The notes beneath the pieces are model-generated. The model saw nothing but the letters and a program-made list of their open reading frames with translations, was not told the DNA's origin and searched no databases. Both the position numbers and the translations under genes were made by a program. A DNA stretch of 64,000 nucleotides from Rhodoferax sp. (lineage in GTDB: Bacteria; Pseudomonadota; Gammaproteobacteria; Burkholderiales; Burkholderiaceae_C): NCBI RefSeq assembly GCF_028688795.1, contig NZ_JAQTXM010000021.1:26898-90897 (forward strand), given 5' to 3'. Positions 1 through 9,697 of this stretch are shown piece after piece (within the stretch, counting starts at the first letter, position 1; each line of letters begins with the position of its first letter).

Positions 1-409
1 CCAGGTGCAGGCGGTGCAGGGTTTCCCCCACGCGCTGCTCCCAGGTCCAGCCATCCAATGCCTCGATCTCGCTTTGCATGGCATCCAGGTCGCCATGGCC
101 CAATGAATATTCATCAATTAGGGCTCTAGCCCTTGCCATACCTGCGCTAACAGCTACAAATACTGTAGCATCAGGATCAAGCTGAGGCTCTTGCGCCACG
201 TAGGCGATGCGGATGTTGCCCTGGACTTGCAGAATGCCGTCGTCGGGCTTTTCAAGCCCACCGAGGATTTTGAGCAGCGAGGATTTGCCCGCGCCGTTGC
301 GGCCAATCAGGCCCACGCGTTCTTGCGATTCCAGGGAAAAAGTGGTGTGGTCAAGCAGCGGTACGTGTCCGTAAGCCAGCTGCGCGTCAAGTAGTGTGAT
401 AAGTGCCAT
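1..409 (-). CDS. ABC-F family ATPase, Uup-like (5' part only, runs off the window)
   Basis: Only the first ~136 codons are inside the window; the rest lies to the left. The start is the ATG at 409, and the product opens MALITLLDAQLAYG. A Walker A motif, GRNGAGKSS, sits at about residues 36-44, followed by a region typical of the first nucleotide-binding domain of ABC-F proteins. These are soluble, duplicated ATPases acting on ribosomes or DNA repair intermediates. The segment with VFVAVSAGMARARALIDEY and DGW resembles Uup more than EttA, but the diagnostic linker and C-terminal domain are not visible. The gene lies 44 bp downstream of a diguanylate cyclase gene on the same strand. Odd point: about 60 bp of the coding sequence match the interspersed repeat of this window. 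Confidence 0.85.
   Translation of the reverse strand, partial: MALITLLDAQLAYGHVPLLDHTTFSLESQERVGLIGRNGAGKSSLLKILGGLEKPDDGILQVQGNIRIAYVAQEPQLDPDATVFVAVSAGMARARALIDEYSLGHGDLDAMQSEIEALDGWTWEQRVGETLHRLHL
108..170 (+). repeat. Interspersed AT-rich repeat, copy A (inside the ABC-F coding sequence)
   Basis: It shares the element's two hallmark blocks: GCTCTAGCCCTT at 123-134, then TGCGCTAACAGCTAC (consensus TGCGCTAGTAGCTAT), and it ends in TAGCA. It is read in frame as part of the ABC-F protein on the opposite strand. Nine further copies are listed in this window. Confidence 0.7.
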
Positions 410-453
410 GTGGCGCGGATTATCCCTTGCGGGCCGCCCAAACTGGCCGCCGG

Positions 454-1626
454 CTAGACCACCCGGTTGCGCCCAAGGGCTTTGGCGCTATAGAGCGCCT
501 TGTCGGCCGTGCCGTACAGGTGGTCAAAGTCATGCTGCTGCGCCGCCGTGGTGCTGGCCACCCCGATGCTGACCGTGGTGGTGATGCTGCTTTTCTCCCA
601 GGGTGTGGGGCTTTGCTGCATGTGGGCGCGCAGTTTTTCTGCCAAGCGGCGCGCGGCGTCCAGCGAGGTATTGGGCAGCAAAATGATGAACTCTTCACCC
701 CCCAGGCGGCCCACCAGGTCGGTGGCGCGCACCGCGCTATTGGCCACCGTGGCCACGTTTTTCAGCACCGCATCGCCAGCCGGGTGGCCCCAGGTGTCGT
801 TGACGTGTTTGAAAAGGTCCAGGTCAAGCAGGAGGATGGCGGTGGCTGAGCCCTGGCGCTGCGCCCGCGCCAGCTCTTGGCGGGTGAGCTCGGCAAAGGT
901 GCTGCGGTTGTACAGGCCGGTCAGGCCGTCAAGCCGGGTCAGACGCTGCAGCTCACGCTGTTTGGTTTCAAGATCGACGTTGATTTTTTCAAGCAAGGTC
1001 TGCTGGCGTGTGATCACGGTGAACTTGCGCCAGAGCAGCACCGACAGCGCCCACGCCATGGCCACCGCCGCCAGACCGTTCAAGCGGTTCGACAGCAGCA
1101 GTGCCGCATCTTGCTGCGTGTGTCCGATGGCATAGGCAAACAAACCGTAGGCGCTGGCAAACAGCACGGCCGAGGTGCCCGGGCGCAGGTAAAGCACCAG
1201 ACTGGTGGCCATGGCACCGGTTAAAAAAGGCGTGATATTGGGACTGACCCATTGATCGAAAGTGACAAAACCGACGACAAACACCAAGCTCAGGCAGGCC
1301 ATCAGCAGGGGCAGGCTTGCGCCCATCCAGTGGTCACGGGCATAGCGCAAATGCCAGGCGCCCCAAGCCATCAGCCCAAAACTCAGGCCCATCAGCAGGT
1401 GCGTCAAAAACAGGCCCAGCTTCCATTGCGTCACCAGATCGCTGTCCTGGCGACTGAGCAGGCTGACCGCCAGCCACAAGACAAACACCCCGTTGATGAC
1501 CGCCACCAGCGGCGCCACGGTGCGGGTGCGCGACAAATTTACTTGGTGCGCCGCGGACGCCACTTCGGCATGCTCGACACGCCAGAGGGCGACGCGGCGT
1601 TGGAGGTCAGAGATGAGGGCGTGCAT
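454..1626 (-). CDS. Membrane-anchored diguanylate cyclase (GGDEF)
   Basis: Makes c-di-GMP from two GTP at the inner membrane. The 390-residue product has about six hydrophobic segments between residues 35 and 200, a short coiled-coil linker (about 205-230) and a C-terminal GGDEF domain. The catalytic motif is GGEEF at residues 309-313, and the inhibitory-site motif RxxD (R300, D303) lies five residues before it, so product inhibition is expected. The domain opens with the usual DGLTGLYNR. The N-terminal membrane region was not assigned to a named sensor family. It precedes the ABC-F gene on the same strand. A functional cyclase is well supported; its signal is unknown. Confidence 0.92.
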   Translation of the reverse strand: MHALISDLQRRVALWRVEHAEVASAAHQVNLSRTRTVAPLVAVINGVFVLWLAVSLLSRQDSDLVTQWKLGLFLTHLLMGLSFGLMAWGAWHLRYARDHWMGASLPLLMACLSLVFVVGFVTFDQWVSPNITPFLTGAMATSLVLYLRPGTSAVLFASAYGLFAYAIGHTQQDAALLLSNRLNGLAAVAMAWALSVLLWRKFTVITRQQTLLEKINVDLETKQRELQRLTRLDGLTGLYNRSTFAELTRQELARAQRQGSATAILLLDLDLFKHVNDTWGHPAGDAVLKNVATVANSAVRATDLVGRLGGEEFIILLPNTSLDAARRLAEKLRAHMQQSPTPWEKSSITTTVSIGVASTTAAQQHDFDHLYGTADKALYSAKALGRNRVV

Positions 1627-1678
1627 GGATGCTGGAGACTTTAACGCGAAAAAACGCCGTCATTGCCAACAAAATGAA

Positions 1679-1701
1679 GCCATCCGTGACTTCCGGACGG
1701 C
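1679..1701 (-). terminator. Possible hairpin terminator after alanine dehydrogenase
   Basis: An 8-bp stem, GCCATCCG at 1679-1686 with CGGACGGC at 1694-1701 (one G-T pair), and a 7-base loop. On the minus strand it follows the stop codon of the alanine dehydrogenase gene and leads into a moderately T-rich stretch (TTCATTTTG). The T tract is weak, so this is tentative. Confidence 0.4.
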
Positions 1702-1731
1702 CTGGACTGCCGCGCTTGGGGCTCGAAGAAG

Positions 1732-2847
1732 TTAGCCCAGCAGCGCGTCGGCGTTCACATACGCGTAACCCAGCGTGTTGGCCACGGCTTCATAAGTGAC
1801 GTGGCCCAGCGCCACATTCAGGCCGTGCTTCAAATGCTCGTTGTCTTTCAAGGCCTGCTGCCAGCCCTTGTCGGCCAGCGCCAAGGCGTGGCCAATGGTG
1901 GCATTGTTCAGCGCGAATGTTGACGTGCGAGCCACGGCACCGGGCATGTTGGCCACGCAGTAGTGCACCACGCCGTCCACCAAGAAGGTCGGCTCGGCGT
2001 GTGTGGTGGCGTGGCTGGTCTCAAAACATCCACCCTGGTCTATCGCTACGTCCACCACCACCGCGCCTTGCTTCATGCGCGAGATCATGCTGCGGGTCAC
2101 CAGCTTGGGCGCAGCCGCACCCGGAATCAACACGCCCCCCACCACCAGGTCAGCGTCCAACACGGCGTCTTCGACACTTTGCGCGTTGGAGAACACGGTG
2201 TGGATGCGGTTGCCAAAAATCAAATCCAGCTGGCGCAGGCGGTCCACGTTTTTGTCCAGCACGCTGACCCGTGCGCCCATGCCCACCGCAATTTGCAGCG
2301 CGTGCGTGCCGACCACGCCAGCGCCCAAAATCACCACGTGCGCCGCTGGCACCCCGGGCACACCACCCAGCAAAATACCCATGCCGCCCTTGGATTTCTC
2401 CAGGTGAGCGGCACCGGCTTGCACTGCCATGCGGCCTGCCACCTCACTCATCGGCGCCAGCAGCGGCAAGCCGCCACCGGGTCCGGTGATGGTTTCATAG
2501 GCAATGCACACTGCGCCCGACTTGACCAGTGCCGCCGTTTGCTCAGGGTCGGGCGCCAGGTGCAAATAGGTGTAAAGAATTTGGCCGGGGCGCAGCATGG
2601 CGCATTCCTGCGGCTGTGGCTCCTTCACCTTGACGATCATCTCCGCCTGGGAAAACACCTGCGCCGCATCGTTGGCCAACTGTGCACCAGCGGCCAGATA
2701 GTGCTCATCAAGCAAGCCAATGCCGACACCGGCGCCACGTTGCACCAGCACCTGGTGCCCGTGGTGCGTGAGCTCGCGCACGCTGGCCGGGGTCAGGCCC
2801 ACACGAAATTCATTATTCTTGATTTCTTTGGGTAGACCGATCAGCAT
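1732..2847 (-). CDS. ald: Alanine dehydrogenase
   Basis: NAD-dependent interconversion of L-alanine with pyruvate and ammonia in the cytoplasm. The 371-residue length and the start MLIGLPKEIKNNEFRVGL are those of the family. Visible motifs include the substrate-binding lysine in VKVKEPQ, the histidine in YTYLHLAPD, the glycine-rich NAD site VVILGAGVVGTHA (about residues 170-182), and VDVAIDQGGC with its conserved Asp. The start is supported by a GGAGA ribosome-binding site upstream. It is a stand-alone gene flanked by ~100 bp gaps. A role in alanine catabolism is likely, because alanine/beta-alanine and D-amino-acid genes occur elsewhere in the window. Confidence 0.96.
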   Translation of the reverse strand: MLIGLPKEIKNNEFRVGLTPASVRELTHHGHQVLVQRGAGVGIGLLDEHYLAAGAQLANDAAQVFSQAEMIVKVKEPQPQECAMLRPGQILYTYLHLAPDPEQTAALVKSGAVCIAYETITGPGGGLPLLAPMSEVAGRMAVQAGAAHLEKSKGGMGILLGGVPGVPAAHVVILGAGVVGTHALQIAVGMGARVSVLDKNVDRLRQLDLIFGNRIHTVFSNAQSVEDAVLDADLVVGGVLIPGAAAPKLVTRSMISRMKQGAVVVDVAIDQGGCFETSHATTHAEPTFLVDGVVHYCVANMPGAVARTSTFALNNATIGHALALADKGWQQALKDNEHLKHGLNVALGHVTYEAVANTLGYAYVNADALLG

Positions 2848-2984
2848 GGCGTGTCTCCAGTGGTGTTTTGAAGATCGGCAGTGTGTGCCAAGGCGCGCTG
2901 CCTGGCTACAAAGATCAGTGTTTTCAGCGGATCATTCTTGCGGCTAATCCACAGACCGGCCAAGCTTCAATCACACGTTAACCC

Positions 2985-3878
2985 TCAACGCAGTAGCAGC
3001 ATGGCGAGGCTGGCGCTTTTCAGCAACTCTGAGGTCTTGCTGCCCAAAAACAGCTGGCGCAGTGGTGAGTGGCTGTAGGCGCCCATCACCAGCAGGTCAT
3101 GGGCGCGCGTTTTCAGAACCTCCGCTATCACCTCTTGCGGTTGGCCGGGCTGCAGGGCTGACGAGACGACCATGCCGGCCTGTGTCAGGGTTTGCACCGC
3201 CCACGCCAGTGGCCGCTGGTTTTGCGGGGTGGCGTCACCCGACATCAGCAGATGGATGGGCAAACCTTTGAGCAAGGGGCTGGCCGCCAGCATCTCGACG
3301 CCCTTGCGCGTGACCGCGCTGCCGTCAAAGGCAAAAAGCACCCGGCTGGGCTCGGTGTAGGCCTTGGTCACCACCAGCACCGGCCGTTTCACCGAGCGAA
3401 TCACCCAGGTCAGGTGTTTGCCCAAGCCGGGCTCGCCCGTGGTGGAGACGTTGGCAGAGGCGTTGGCGGAGGTGGTGCCAGCGCCTGCGCGGCCCAGCAC
3501 CAGAAGCCGTGTGCCCTCTTGTTGCTCAGCCAAGGTTTCTTCCACGTCGCCATGGCGCAGCCGGGTGTCGACCGTGGCAACACCTGCTGCCAGCGCGCGC
3601 TCACGCCAGCGGTTCAGAAAGACCCGGCCCGTCTCGCGTGCGGTCCGGGTGCGCAGCGCGTCTTCCTGGCTAAGTTGGGTCAGCAGCTTTTCTTGCGCGT
3701 CCAGCCCGATGGCCCCGCTGTGGTCCTGCCCTTGAGGCAGCGCAGCGTGCCGGTCCAGCACATGCAGAAACTCCAAGGGCGCCGCAAGCCTGCGTGCAGC
3801 CCAGGCGGCGTAATCAGCCACCACTTCGGCCACCGGGGAGGCGTCCACACAGGCCAGGATTTTTGGTTCGTTGGTCAT
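2985..3878 (-). CDS. Tandem universal stress protein (two UspA domains)
   Basis: The 297-residue product consists of two UspA folds. The first runs about residues 5-165 and includes LVLGRAGAG. The second runs about 168-297 and ends with the ATP-binding type signature [19 protein letters not shown]. Usp proteins bind nucleotides and support survival under stress or energy limitation. An AAGGAG site lies about 8 bp before the ATG. The gene begins 14 bp after the stop of the SulP transporter, so the two are almost certainly cotranscribed. Usp genes next to SulP genes recur in proteobacteria, suggesting that Usp modulates the transporter, but this is inference. Confidence 0.93.
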   Translation of the reverse strand: MTNEPKILACVDASPVAEVVADYAAWAARRLAAPLEFLHVLDRHAALPQGQDHSGAIGLDAQEKLLTQLSQEDALRTRTARETGRVFLNRWRERALAAGVATVDTRLRHGDVEETLAEQQEGTRLLVLGRAGAGTTSANASANVSTTGEPGLGKHLTWVIRSVKRPVLVVTKAYTEPSRVLFAFDGSAVTRKGVEMLAASPLLKGLPIHLLMSGDATPQNQRPLAWAVQTLTQAGMVVSSALQPGQPQEVIAEVLKTRAHDLLVMGAYSHSPLRQLFLGSKTSELLKSASLAMLLLR

Positions 3879-3892
3879 GGCAAGTATCTCCT

Positions 3893-5374
3893 TCAGTGGC
3901 CCAACAGCACGTCGTCAGCGCCGTCTTTGTCGTGCACGGCAAATTTGTCCACCAGGGTGGCACTGGCCTCATTCAAGCCCAGCACCTCCACCTCGGTGCC
4001 TTCGCGGCGGAACTTCAGCACCACCTTGTCGAGCGCGCTGATGGCCGTGATGTCCCAGAAATGGGCGCGGCTGACGTCAATGCGCACCTTGTCCAGCACC
4101 TCCTTGTAGTCAAAGGCGTTGGCAAACCGGTCGGCCGACGCAAAAAACACCTGGCCTGCCACAAAGTAGGTGCGCATGCGCCCCTCATCGCCAGACTGGG
4201 AGCGCATGTGCAAAATCTTGCCTACCTTCTGCGCAAAGAAAAAGCCCGACAGCAACACCCCGGTCAACACGCCCTTGGCCAGGTCATGGGTGGCCACGGT
4301 CACGATCACCGTGGCGATCATGACCACGCTGGAACTCTTGGGGTGCTCACGCAAGTTGCGGATCGACCCCCAGTTGAAGGTGCCGATCGACACCATGACC
4401 ATCACTGCCACCAGCGCCGCCATGGGAATTTGCTTGACCCAGTCGCCCAGAAACACCACCAGAATCAGCAGCACCACACCCGCCACCAGGGTCGACAGGC
4501 GCCCGCGCCCACCCGACTTCACGTTGATCACGCTCTGGCCAATCATGGCGCAGCCCGCCATGCCGCCAATGAAACCGGTGGCCATGTTGGCCACGCCTTG
4601 GCCCACACATTCACGCTGCTTGTCGCTTTTGGTGTCGGTCAGGTCGTCCACGATAGTGGCGGTCATCAGCGATTCGAGCAGACCCACCACCATCAGGGTC
4701 AGCGAGTACGGCAGGATGATCCACAAGGTCGCCAGGTTGAAGGGCACGTTGGGGATAAGGAACGCGGGCAAGCTGTCAGGCAACTCACCCATGTCGCCCA
4801 CGGTGCGAATCTCCAGGCCCAGCGCGATCGACACCCCGGTCAGCACCACGATGGTCACCAGCGGTGACGGCACGGCTTTGGTCAGGTAAGGCAGGCCGTA
4901 AATGATGCCCAGGCCAGCCGCCGTCATGGCGTACACATGCCAAGTCACGTTGGTGAGCTCGGGCAATTGCGCCATGAAGATCAAAATGGCCAGGGCGTTG
5001 ACAAACCCGGTGACCACCGAGCGCGACACAAACTGCATCAGGGTGTCGAGCCTGACCCAGCCCGCCAGCACCTGAAACACCCCGGTGAGCACCGTGGCGG
5101 CCAGCAAATAGTCCAGCCCATGCGACTTGACCAGCGACACCATGACCAGCGCCATGGCGCCGGTGGCCGCTGAAATCATGCCGGGCCGGCCGCCCACAAA
5201 GGCCATCAAGGTGGCGATGGAGAACGAGGCGTACAGGCCCACTTTGGGGTCAACACCGGCGATGATGGAAAAAGCAATGGCCTCGGGGATCAGCGCCAGC
5301 GCCACCACAAGGCCCGCCAGCACGTCGTTTCGGACATTGGAAAGCCAGTCCTGGCGAATAGAATTTATTGACAT
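3893..5374 (-). CDS. SulP family inorganic anion transporter with STAS domain
   Basis: A 493-residue inner-membrane transporter of the SulP/SLC26 family, which carries sulfate, bicarbonate or other anions. About 10-12 hydrophobic helices fill residues 15-390, with the family signature [19 protein letters not shown] near the N-terminus and [19 protein letters not shown] in the core. A C-terminal STAS domain follows (about 395-480). The start [10 protein letters not shown] was preferred over an in-frame ATG 57 bp upstream, because GGGACGA lies just before it and family members begin this way. The core resembles BicA-type bicarbonate transporters, but substrate cannot be told from sequence. It is cotranscribed with the downstream Usp gene. 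Confidence 0.92.
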   Translation of the reverse strand: MSINSIRQDWLSNVRNDVLAGLVVALALIPEAIAFSIIAGVDPKVGLYASFSIATLMAFVGGRPGMISAATGAMALVMVSLVKSHGLDYLLAATVLTGVFQVLAGWVRLDTLMQFVSRSVVTGFVNALAILIFMAQLPELTNVTWHVYAMTAAGLGIIYGLPYLTKAVPSPLVTIVVLTGVSIALGLEIRTVGDMGELPDSLPAFLIPNVPFNLATLWIILPYSLTLMVVGLLESLMTATIVDDLTDTKSDKQRECVGQGVANMATGFIGGMAGCAMIGQSVINVKSGGRGRLSTLVAGVVLLILVVFLGDWVKQIPMAALVAVMVMVSIGTFNWGSIRNLREHPKSSSVVMIATVIVTVATHDLAKGVLTGVLLSGFFFAQKVGKILHMRSQSGDEGRMRTYFVAGQVFFASADRFANAFDYKEVLDKVRIDVSRAHFWDITAISALDKVVLKFRREGTEVEVLGLNEASATLVDKFAVHDKDGADDVLLGH

Positions 5375-5567
5375 TAGTTTCGTCCCGTCGGTTGACGGAA
5401 TGCTTTTAAAAATGGAGGGGCGTGCGGCCACTTGTGGGGCGCACAGGTATGGTGAGAACGGTCCGAGGGTTTACAAGCAGCGTCGCAACCCTGGCCCAGA
5501 TTGATGGCCGTTTGAGCTTCGGCCATGCGTCGCAGTGGCTAATGAATCCAGCCGCCAATATTGCCGT

Positions 5568-6281
5568 TCAAATCGCTGCCCCACGGGGCTTGTGCAACAA
5601 GCGCACATGCATGGGCCGCGTCAAGCTCACCCCTTGCGGGCCCATGAGTGCATCAAAGCGCTGGCGAATGATGTGGCGGGTTGGCTCATCCATGCGACGG
5701 TCGGCGTAAGTGACTTGCAGCATGCGTTGCTCAAAATTGGCAAAGTCGGCAAAGTGCACCGGCATCTCAAACCGGTGTTCGCCCGCAGCTTCCCATGTGC
5801 CTTGGGCCAGGGCAATGTCCAGCGCCTGTTGCGCCGCCAAACGCACCTCGCCTTCGTCATGGACCAGGCGCATGATGTCGTTCAGCGGGCCGGCGTACAC
5901 CGGTTCAGACACATAAAACCAGCCACCCGGGCGCAGCACGCGGGCCACTTCACACAAGGCCTGGTCCATCAGGGGCAAGGGCACGTGGTGCAGCGTTTTC
6001 AGCATCATCGCACCGTCAAAACACCCATCAGCAAACGGAATGGCCTGTGCGCCGGCCTGCACAAAGTTCAGCCGGGGCTGCGGCGCCGCCAGGTTTTTGG
6101 CATGCTGGCGTTCGTCCACTTCAAGGGCAGTGACCTCGGTTTGTGGATATCGCGTCAGCAGCGCACTGGCCAGCCGGGCCTTGCCGCAGCCCAGTTCAAT
6201 CAGGCGGATGCCTTGCAAGGGCACAAGTGTGGCAAGCAGGTCAAGTTCATCGTGAATCAGGGGGGTGTCGGACATGGGCAT
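5568..6281 (-). CDS. Class I SAM-dependent methyltransferase
   Basis: The 237-residue soluble protein carries a Rossmann-type SAM-binding fold (Methyltransf_11 type). Motif I is IELGCGKARLA (about residues 28-38), the acidic residue ending beta-2 lies in TALEVDE, then FVQAGAQAIPFADGCFD and LKTLHHVPLP, followed by EVARVLRPGGWFYVSEP. Similar proteins methylate small molecules, quinones or proteins; the substrate is not predictable here. Two ATG codons lie six bases apart (6281 and 6275). It is transcribed away from the siderophore receptor, with a 373-bp divergent region between them. Confidence 0.85.
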   Translation of the reverse strand: MPMSDTPLIHDELDLLATLVPLQGIRLIELGCGKARLASALLTRYPQTEVTALEVDERQHAKNLAAPQPRLNFVQAGAQAIPFADGCFDGAMMLKTLHHVPLPLMDQALCEVARVLRPGGWFYVSEPVYAGPLNDIMRLVHDEGEVRLAAQQALDIALAQGTWEAAGEHRFEMPVHFADFANFEQRMLQVTYADRRMDEPTRHIIRQRFDALMGPQGVSLTRPMHVRLLHKPRGAAI

Positions 6282-6654
6282 TCAGGCAAGTTGGATGGAG
6301 GGCTTGAGCGGGTTGCAATTGGCTAACCCTGAGATCGTAGCGGGTAGACCCGCTTGGCGCACTGCGCCACCAAGGCGGCGTGCGTGACCGCAGCTTGGTG
6401 AGTTGCAGATGCTGGCTTGGCTTGGTCTGAGCCCTGACTGATGGACTGGGAATGAAGTTTCAAGGAGCGCCCAAATAGGTTGATGCGTGTTTCACCACCC
6501 AACAAATAAGAATGATTCGCATTTGATGCTAAACTAAAGTCTCTGCCAAGCGCCACCCGTACGCTCAGCAACACGCAGCCAGTCAAGTCACGCAGCCGTT
6601 CGCGGTGGCCGTGTCGTAGCCAGCCAATGTCCTCCCAAGCCCATTCCGCACGCC
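6282..6654. other. Divergent intergenic region with the promoter of the iron locus
   Basis: A 373-bp region between the methyltransferase (minus) and the receptor gene (plus). It holds the Fur box at 6504-6524 followed by an AT-rich stretch (TAAACT near 6530). A 114-codon minus-strand frame crosses it but covers the Fur box and shows no family resemblance, so I do not call it a gene. Confidence 0.6.
6504..6524 (+). promoter_or_regulatory. Fur box upstream of the siderophore receptor gene
   Basis: AAATAAGAATGATTCGCATTT fits the palindromic Fur pattern of alternating GATAAT/ATTATC-like hexamers (ATAAGAATGATTCGCATT). The same 21-mer with one change recurs at 10899-10919 before the tonB-exb genes. 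Iron-replete Fur would repress the receptor gene. Confidence 0.8.
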
Positions 6655-8940
6655 ATGACACATTCACGCCAAAAATTTACAATAAATACGCCTCTAGCCC
6701 ATATATCAATTGCGCAAGTAGCTACTAACAAAATAGCAAGCAGCCGCCTGCTCCCAATCGGTGCCATGTTGCTGGCGGGCTCCATGAGTGCACTGGCGCA
6801 ACAAGCCACACCCGCCGCCGACAAAACCCTCAAAGCCGTGGTGGTGAAGGAAAAAGCCGAGGCGCCCGAAGGCCGCGATGCGGTGCGGGCGGTGGACACC
6901 TCCATCGGCAAGGGCAAGCAGCAGTTGCGCGACATTCCCCAGTCGATCACCGTGGTGACCGAGCGGCTCATGGACGACCGCAACCTCGACACCGTGAAAG
7001 AAGCTCTGAAGGCCACCGCCGGCATCTCGTTTCAGGCCGCCGAGGGCGGCGAGGAAGACATCAAACTGCGCGGCTTTTCATTGACTGCCACCGGCGATAT
7101 TTTTGTAGACAGTATGCGCGACCCGGCGTTTTACGAGCGTGACACCTTCAGCCTGGACCGCATGGAAGTGCTGCGCGGCTCGGCCTCGATGTTGTTTGGC
7201 CGGGGTTCCACCGGCGGTGCGGTCAACCTCGTGACCAAGGTGCCGCGTTTGATGGACGAGCACCAGGTGGACGTGACTGTGGGCAGCCACAGCTACACAC
7301 GCGTGGTGGGTGACTTCAACCTCAAAACCGGTGAGAGTGCGGCCCTGCGCATCAACGCCATGGCGACGGACGCCGACAACAACGGTGCGGGCAGCAGCCT
7401 GGACAAAAAAGGGGTGGCAGCCACGTACCGCTGGGGCATTGGCGAGCGCGATGAGTTTTCTGTGGGCATCAACCACCTGGACAACAACAATGGCATGAAC
7501 TACGGCATGCCGTGGATTCGCCCGACGGCGGCGCAGTCTGCCACCAACCCGAACGGGTCTCCCGCCAGCGCGACGACAACCTTGCCACTTGATCCGACGG
7601 CCTACTATGGCATGGCCAGCGATTTCAACGCGGGCACCGCCACCACGGCCACCTTGTCGCACCTGCACCGCTTTGGCGATGGCAGCGAACTCAAGACCCA
7701 GATTCGCCAGGGTCAATACACGCGTGACCAACGCGCCGGCACGGTGCGCCTGGCCACCGGCACATCTCTGAGCAACTTCGGCAACAGCAGCGCGGTCAAC
7801 CGTGGCACGCAACTGAAGATTCAGGACATGGACACCTTGTACGTCCAGAGCGACTACCAGACCAAGTTCAAGGCCTGGGGGCTGCAGCATGAAGTGTTGG
7901 CGGGCGTGGACATCGCCAACGAGAAAAAAACCGTTTATGGCGCACGCACCGCCACTCAGGGCGGTGTGGTGCCGGTTAAGCCGACCACCACCATTGGCAC
8001 ACCAAACGATGGGGCTTCCATCGACGAGGCATCACGTGTGCTTCGCACCACCAGCGACTACGAGTCCACGGGTTGGGGCACCTACATTCAAGACATGGTG
8101 CAAGTGGCGCCGCACTGGAAACTGCTGGCCGGGTTGCGTTATGACAACCTGAGCGGTGACTACACCAGCTACGGCCTCTCCAACACCAATGTGGCCTCAA
8201 ATGCCAGCTACCAGATGAAGGTGTCGGAGCTGAGCAAACGTCTGGGTGTTTTGTACCAACCCAACGAGCTGCGTTCGTACCACTTCTCGGCCGCCACCTC
8301 GTTCAACACCTCGGGTGATGCGTATTCGCTGGGGGCCAGCAATGCAGACACGCCGCCCGAGCAAAGCATCAACATTGAACTGGGTGCCAAGCTGGACTCT
8401 GCCGACAAGCGCTTCACCACCCGCGTGGCGCTGTTCCAGTCGACCAAGCTGCACGAGCGCAACACCGACCCGCTGGTGAACCTGGTGACCTTGTCGGGCA
8501 AACGCCATGTGGTGGGGGCCGAGATTGACATCTCGGGTCGCTTGACGCCCAAGTGGGAAATCTACGGCTCTTACATGTGGATGCCCGAGGCCAACATTGA
8601 CATCGGCGTGGCAGGTTCCGAGGGCGAAGGCACACGCCCGTCCAACACGCCCTGCCACAGCGGCTCGCTCTGGAACACTTACCAGCTCACACAGCAATGG
8701 CGCATTGGCGCCGGCATTAACTTCCGTGGCCGCCAAACGCCCATCCGCAACCCTGGTTGGGAAGTGCCCGCCTGGGTTACGGCAGACGTGATGGCCGAGT
8801 ACCAGATGAACGACAAGTTCACCCTGAAGGCCAACGTGAGCAACATCACCAATGAGCTTTATGCCGACCAGCTGTATTCGGGGCATTACATCCCTGGTGC
8901 AGGCCGCGTGGTGCAGCTCACAGGCAGCCTCAAGTTTTGA
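6655..8940 (+). CDS. TonB-dependent siderophore receptor (Fiu-like)
   Basis: The 761-residue outer-membrane receptor imports ferric siderophore using TonB energy. After a signal peptide ending near SALAQQ come a plug domain (about residues 55-170; [53 protein letters not shown]) and a long beta-barrel ending in the terminal phenylalanine (GSLKF) typical of outer-membrane barrels. The pairing with a PiuC-type hydroxylase gene downstream is the usual context of catecholate receptors of the Fiu/PiuA group. Odd point: the first ~28 codons, including the start of the signal peptide, are made of interspersed repeat copy B, so the start could alternatively lie further in. Fur control is expected from the box 130 bp upstream. 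Confidence 0.93.
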   Translation: MTHSRQKFTINTPLAHISIAQVATNKIASSRLLPIGAMLLAGSMSALAQQATPAADKTLKAVVVKEKAEAPEGRDAVRAVDTSIGKGKQQLRDIPQSITVVTERLMDDRNLDTVKEALKATAGISFQAAEGGEEDIKLRGFSLTATGDIFVDSMRDPAFYERDTFSLDRMEVLRGSASMLFGRGSTGGAVNLVTKVPRLMDEHQVDVTVGSHSYTRVVGDFNLKTGESAALRINAMATDADNNGAGSSLDKKGVAATYRWGIGERDEFSVGINHLDNNNGMNYGMPWIRPTAAQSATNPNGSPASATTTLPLDPTAYYGMASDFNAGTATTATLSHLHRFGDGSELKTQIRQGQYTRDQRAGTVRLATGTSLSNFGNSSAVNRGTQLKIQDMDTLYVQSDYQTKFKAWGLQHEVLAGVDIANEKKTVYGARTATQGGVVPVKPTTTIGTPNDGASIDEASRVLRTTSDYESTGWGTYIQDMVQVAPHWKLLAGLRYDNLSGDYTSYGLSNTNVASNASYQMKVSELSKRLGVLYQPNELRSYHFSAATSFNTSGDAYSLGASNADTPPEQSINIELGAKLDSADKRFTTRVALFQSTKLHERNTDPLVNLVTLSGKRHVVGAEIDISGRLTPKWEIYGSYMWMPEANIDIGVAGSEGEGTRPSNTPCHSGSLWNTYQLTQQWRIGAGINFRGRQTPIRNPGWEVPAWVTADVMAEYQMNDKFTLKANVSNITNELYADQLYSGHYIPGAGRVVQLTGSLKF
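6671..6739 (+). repeat. Interspersed AT-rich repeat, copy B (encodes the receptor's N-terminus)
   Basis: Contains ATAAATACGCCTCTAGCCC and TGCGCAAGTAGCTACTA, ending AAATAGCAA, as in the intergenic copies. It is open in the receptor frame and encodes residues of about 6-28. Confidence 0.75.
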
Positions 8941-8957
8941 TCTTTCCCCAGGTTGGT

Positions 8958-8982
8958 CACCTCTGCCCAGAGGTGGCTTTTT
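8958..8982 (+). terminator. Rho-independent terminator after the receptor gene
   Basis: A 7-bp perfect stem (CACCTCT with AGAGGTG, loop GCCC) followed by GGCTTTTT. It sits 17 bp after the receptor stop codon and before piuC, so it may act as a partial terminator that lowers expression of the downstream genes relative to the receptor. Confidence 0.65.
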
Positions 8983-9016
8983 GGGCCCTTGCGGGCCGAC
9001 TTCACCCACACGTTCC

Positions 9017-9697
9017 ATGCTGCTGACCCTGCCCCACCTTTTAACGCCCGACGATGTGCTGGCCGCCCGCCGCCTGCTGGCCAACGCGCCCTGGACCGAT
9101 GGCCGCGCCAGTGCCGGCGAGCAGGCGGTGCGGGTCAAGAACAACGAACAACTGCCGCACGACTGTGACGCCGCCGGGCACATCCGCGCCATGGTGTTGC
9201 GCGGGCTGGACAACAGCCCCACGTTCTTTTCTGCAGCCTTGCCCAAACGTGTGTTCACACCCCGCGTGAACCGCTACGGCGGCGACAGCAATTTTTATGG
9301 CAAGCACATCGACAACGCGGTGCGTTCCCTGCCCAACGGCCAGCGCGTGCGCACCGACATCTCCTGCACGGTGTTTCTGAACGACCCCGCTGATTACGAG
9401 GGTGGCGAACTCACCGTGGCAGACACCTATGGCGAGCAAACCGTCAAACTGCCCGCAGGCCACGCCGTGCTGTACCCCGGCACCAGCCTGCATCAGGTGA
9501 AACCGGTCACGCGCGGGCAACGCATCGCCTGCTTCTTCTGGGTTGAGAGCATGGTGCGCAGTGACGAGCAGCGTCGCCTGTTGTTGGAGCTGGACATGAA
9601 CCTGCTGGCCCTGCGCCAGCAGCGCGGCGAAAGCGACGAGACCACGGCACTCACCGGCGTCTACCACAACCTGTTGCGCATGTGGGCCGACACATGA
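9017..9697 (+). CDS. piuC: PiuC/YbiX-type Fe(II)/2-oxoglutarate-dependent hydroxylase
   Basis: The 226-residue protein matches the length and layout of the PKHD-type hydroxylase family found beside catecholate siderophore receptors. The iron ligands are visible as HxD in YGKHIDNAV and the distal His in [10 protein letters not shown], and the 2-oxoglutarate arginine is in [11 protein letters not shown]. The start [13 protein letters not shown] was chosen because family members begin there; upstream in-frame codons overlap the terminator. The gene's 3' end overlaps the next gene by four bases (ATGA), indicating translational coupling. Its substrate is not established for the family; modification of the receptor or siderophore has been suggested. 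Confidence 0.93.
   Translation: MLLTLPHLLTPDDVLAARRLLANAPWTDGRASAGEQAVRVKNNEQLPHDCDAAGHIRAMVLRGLDNSPTFFSAALPKRVFTPRVNRYGGDSNFYGKHIDNAVRSLPNGQRVRTDISCTVFLNDPADYEGGELTVADTYGEQTVKLPAGHAVLYPGTSLHQVKPVTRGQRIACFFWVESMVRSDEQRRLLLELDMNLLALRQQRGESDETTALTGVYHNLLRMWADT

Noticed and set aside
3192..4109. 305-codon open frame on the plus strand
   Set aside because: It lies opposite the tandem Usp and SulP genes, which have clear domains; the composition (His, Gln, Arg rich) is typical of an antisense shadow.
6323..6667. 114-codon minus-strand frame in the receptor promoter region
   Set aside because: It covers the Fur box, lacks family features and overlaps the receptor start.
8197..9258. 353-codon minus-strand frame across the end of the receptor gene and piuC
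   Set aside because: Opposite two well-supported genes and spans a terminator; no family features.
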